Below, in pieces: positions 34,232 to 36,819 of a stretch of DNA of 36,819 bases (the stretch's first letter is position 1; every line of letters begins with the position of its first letter). Made by a program: the position numbers and the translations under genes. The stretch lies in contig JAOMSY010000011.1 of NCBI GenBank assembly GCA_028355575.1, positions 1 through 36,819 on the forward strand, given 5' to 3'. This DNA is from Francisellaceae bacterium (GTDB taxonomy: Bacteria > Pseudomonadota > Gammaproteobacteria > Francisellales > Francisellaceae). The notes beneath the pieces are model-generated. The model made no database searches. It saw only the letters and a program-made list of their open reading frames with translations, and was not told where the DNA came from.

Positions 34232-36819
34232 TTATTTTTTCTGTGTTTCTAATTGATACCCTTGAATGTTTGACATATCAAATGGGTTGCCAATACTGGT
34301 TGTTTGTAAGTCAAACTTTGCACTTAAATCATTATGCTTAAACTCTACACTGTAGACACCATTTTGTGGGGTATTAATAATTTTTGCCGCACTCATAGCC
34401 TTAAATAAAGCCCATTTACCATCATATTGTTGATTAACAACTGTACCGTCAGACAAATGGAAGGTTAAAAGTACATTACCATCATTCTCTATGGTTGGTG
34501 GCCATGAAATTACTTCATTTAACTGAGGACCGTTTGCGTAAGAAATGATTTTATCATTGTATTTTATGGTAAAAACATCAACCTTTTCGCCTAGATAGGT
34601 TGGTTTTAAAGTAACAGTAAATCCATCTCCATTACTATTCGAGAACATTAATTTACGAATGGCATTAGACTGTTGAATATTTTTTAGTAACGCATTATCT
34701 GGCATAAATGCGATATTTCGTGCTACAGCCCATTGTTGAATACCTTGTGCATCAGTTTGAAGTAGTGGGTCTAAATATTTTTCTGCAAAACTATGCTCTA
34801 CGCCAGACTTCTTAAAGAAGTTAACAAAATCTGGAACAGTCGCAATATTGCCTGAGCTACTAATAAATGGGTAACTATTTGCTAATGTACGATTATAGAT
34901 CGATTGAACTTGGTTCTCCCAATTGTCTAATACATATTGATGTGCAGATGTAAACAGCACTCGGTATAAGTTTTGAACCAGTTGTTGCAAAATATTTTTA
35001 GCATGTTGCGGCATACTCTGTGCTGCTTGCCACAGGTTGGAAATTGAGGTTGCCAGTTTGCCACCATTATTAAAAACTGCGACACTCTCTTGGTAGGCAG
35101 CTTTTGATTGATCAATTTGGGTTAGTAATTCACTTAATCCATCACGAACCGGCGTCAATAACTGTTGTATTTGTTGGAGACCAGAACCATCATCTGTCAT
35201 TTGAATAAAACTAGCATATTGGTTCGTAACAATATTATTTGTTGACAGCAATACCTCTTTCAATTTTGATGATGTCCCTTCATCATCACTCTTCAATTTA
35301 CTTAATACCGATGAAAGTGCAAAATTTGTATTAAATGAAATTAGCTTAAATACATCTTTTATTGGATTATCTTTGCTTGTTAATAAATTCAAAATTTGTG
35401 ATGCTTCTTGCAAGGATGAAAATTGATTGACATGAACTCTTGCTAAGGTTGTATTCCAGTAGAGAAGGTAATCATTCCAGTATAAGGCTTCCATCCCTTT
35501 TTTAACTTGGCTAAGTTCAGGCCCATCATTATTTTTATCTCCGTTTACTACCCATTGTTGGTTTAATATGGTTTTGATATACGATACTTCTTCTTTCAAG
35601 AAAATAGACGCATAGCCTTCCTTGGTATAGAGCATAGGTATTTGTGCATCGCCACCTGATATCGAGAAGACTTGATCAAATCCGAGCGTGCCACGATTAT
35701 TTAAGTTCAAATACGATTTTTTATCGGCAAGGGCATCTTTTTTTAGATTCAAATAAGCTTGAATATAAGCATCTTTTGAACCTCGTAATGACTTCCGTGC
35801 TTGCTCAACGAGCGCTTCATCAATTTGTTGTGGCTCAACACCAAATTCTAAAATGTGTTTAAGGGCATGAATATTTTGACCATACTCATCAGAATTAACG
35901 GCCATTTTAGTTTGCCAAAGTACTTCTAAATTCTCTTTTACATACTCGTCATTCATCCGGCCTGGCTGGTTAAACATTAAGTAGATCGTTAACCAAGTAC
36001 TGACTGCATAAACAGACAACGCCTGTTTTGAAAAGGCATCATCTTGATTAGATGCATTTTTTAATGAAGTTTCCAGTTGCTGCTTAATTTCACTTAAGAG
36101 TTCAGGTAAATAGTAATGTTCAATTGCTTTGCTATAAAGCTTTTGCGTCATGGCATTAATATCATTGTGCTTATATAGACCTGTTGATAGCAACCAGCGA
36201 TTACTCATCTGTTTTTCTATCATGCTAATGTTATACAAGGTATTTAGGATTTCACTCGGTTTCATTTGGCGATGAGAAATTTCATATTCGTGTGTTTCTT
36301 GAGCAACTTCACGAGTGTATGACTGGTTACTAACATAACTTGAGACCCATAAAATAATTAAAGCAGTGGTGCTTGTGCCAATTCCCAGTGACTTAAGCTT
36401 TGCCATGGTTGCTTGGTCTTTAATATATTTCTGGTTAAAACCACAATAGTCAGACTCAGTAAGTAAAATAGCAGGCACAAATTTATCAATGAAATAAGCC
36501 TTACGGTCTTGGAAGTCTTTAAAGCCTGATGCTTTTTGTGCTTTGTGAGTAATAAGGTCATATTCTGCTTCATTTTGAAATAAGCTAGTGAAATATAAAC
36601 CGCGCAGATGACATGATTGGTAGTACTCTGTATCGCATAATATGCTAGTTAGCTCTTGTAATTGATAGCCTAGGCGCATGAACTGTTTTGGAAAGTAGAA
36701 GATTTTATTATTTATCTTTGCATCAATTTCAAAGCCTAAGTTTAATAACATTTTAGATTCAAGTGAGGCTACGAGCTCTTGAAATTTAATATCAAATAAT
36801 TCACCACTCGCTTCTGACT
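34232..36819 (-). CDS. tssM: T6SS TssM-family protein, first tandem copy (partial, N-terminus outside window)
   Basis: The frame is open through the right edge; an ATG at 36751 exists but the upstream codons (SEASGELFDIKFQELVASLESK) are typical TssM sequence, so the gene continues beyond the window. About 861 residues are visible. Markers run in the same order as in the downstream copy: FYFPKQFMRL, HLRGLYFTSL, the third membrane helix (about residues 121-140 counted from 36751), WLTIYLMFNQPGRM, MLYTKEGYASIF, ALYWNDYLLYWNTTL, a C-terminal beta domain and NPFDMSNIQGYQL. From LRGLYFTS matching GVYFAA at 351 in the other copy, roughly 280 residues including any Walker A motif lie off-window. Confidence 0.93.
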   Translation of the reverse strand, partial: SEASGELFDIKFQELVASLESKMLLNLGFEIDAKINNKIFYFPKQFMRLGYQLQELTSILCDTEYYQSCHLRGLYFTSLFQNEAEYDLITHKAQKASGFKDFQDRKAYFIDKFVPAILLTESDYCGFNQKYIKDQATMAKLKSLGIGTSTTALIILWVSSYVSNQSYTREVAQETHEYEISHRQMKPSEILNTLYNISMIEKQMSNRWLLSTGLYKHNDINAMTQKLYSKAIEHYYLPELLSEIKQQLETSLKNASNQDDAFSKQALSVYAVSTWLTIYLMFNQPGRMNDEYVKENLEVLWQTKMAVNSDEYGQNIHALKHILEFGVEPQQIDEALVEQARKSLRGSKDAYIQAYLNLKKDALADKKSYLNLNNRGTLGFDQVFSISGGDAQIPMLYTKEGYASIFLKEEVSYIKTILNQQWVVNGDKNNDGPELSQVKKGMEALYWNDYLLYWNTTLARVHVNQFSSLQEASQILNLLTSKDNPIKDVFKLISFNTNFALSSVLSKLKSDDEGTSSKLKEVLLSTNNIVTNQYASFIQMTDDGSGLQQIQQLLTPVRDGLSELLTQIDQSKAAYQESVAVFNNGGKLATSISNLWQAAQSMPQHAKNILQQLVQNLYRVLFTSAHQYVLDNWENQVQSIYNRTLANSYPFISSSGNIATVPDFVNFFKKSGVEHSFAEKYLDPLLQTDAQGIQQWAVARNIAFMPDNALLKNIQQSNAIRKLMFSNSNGDGFTVTLKPTYLGEKVDVFTIKYNDKIISYANGPQLNEVISWPPTIENDGNVLLTFHLSDGTVVNQQYDGKWALFKAMSAAKIINTPQNGVYSVEFKHNDLSAKFDLQTTSIGNPFDMSNIQGYQLETQKK

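Noticed and set aside
33509-34252. Plus-strand open frame of 247 codons opposite the second tssM
   Set aside because: It lies entirely antisense to the N-terminal part of a clear TssM, has low-complexity Ser/Leu/Ile composition typical of a shadow frame, and shows no family motif.
30925-36819. Idea that the two tssM genes are halves of one frameshifted gene
   Set aside because: Both contain the same later markers (third membrane helix, central helical region, C-terminal beta domain), and the downstream copy also has its own N-terminal helices and Walker A. They are paralogues, not consecutive pieces.
1-36819. CRISPR arrays, tRNAs, insertion sequences or prophage genes
   Set aside because: Intergenic spaces are short and show no regularly spaced repeats, tRNA-like cloverleaf, transposase or integrase sequence.

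Overview
The window looks like chromosomal DNA from an A+T-rich Gammaproteobacterium. The evidence is an E. coli-like cysJIH set, CysG and CysB proteins close to the E. coli ones, a tamAB pair, a cyo (cytochrome bo3) operon and a T6SS locus. The exact family cannot be fixed from the sequence; a Francisella/Legionella-like or Thiotrichales-like AT-rich lineage is only a guess. No tRNA, rRNA, insertion sequence, phage gene or CRISPR array was seen.

Layout. (1) 1-2350, minus: 5' parts of a quinol oxidase operon, cyoA then cyoB (cut by the left edge). (2) 2643-3011, minus: small DUF6787-like membrane protein. (3) 3088-8927, minus: tightly packed cysJ-cysI-cysH-cysE-cysK, carrying PAPS through sulfite and sulfide to cysteine. 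cysG (9027-10463, minus) makes the siroheme needed by CysI, and the regulator cysB (10803-11762, plus) is divergent. (4) 11789-16968, minus: tamA-tamB, outer-membrane assembly. (5) 17070-19991: an unknown 8-helix membrane protein, then a plus-strand esterase and gpsA. (6) 19995-24818: a lipoprotein/O-methyltransferase pair facing away from a halogenase-family flavoenzyme, a TsgA-like transporter and a SYLF protein. (7) 24815-36819, minus: type VI secretion genes in transcription order tssM (partial), a second tssM, tssA, tssB, tssC, a transmembrane Ser/Thr kinase and a small membrane protein.

The most striking signal is in the 339-base gap between cysG and cysB. A good promoter (TTGACA, 16 bases, TATAGT) is followed by a 21-codon reading frame with two adjacent cysteine codons, then a hairpin, then an intrinsic terminator ending only 24-33 bases before the cysB start. 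A segment inside the first hairpin can pair with the 5' arm of the terminator. This is the arrangement of trp/his-type ribosome-mediated attenuation, here apparently sensing charged tRNA-Cys and controlling the master regulator of cysteine synthesis. The second notable feature is two full-architecture TssM paralogues in tandem within one T6SS locus.
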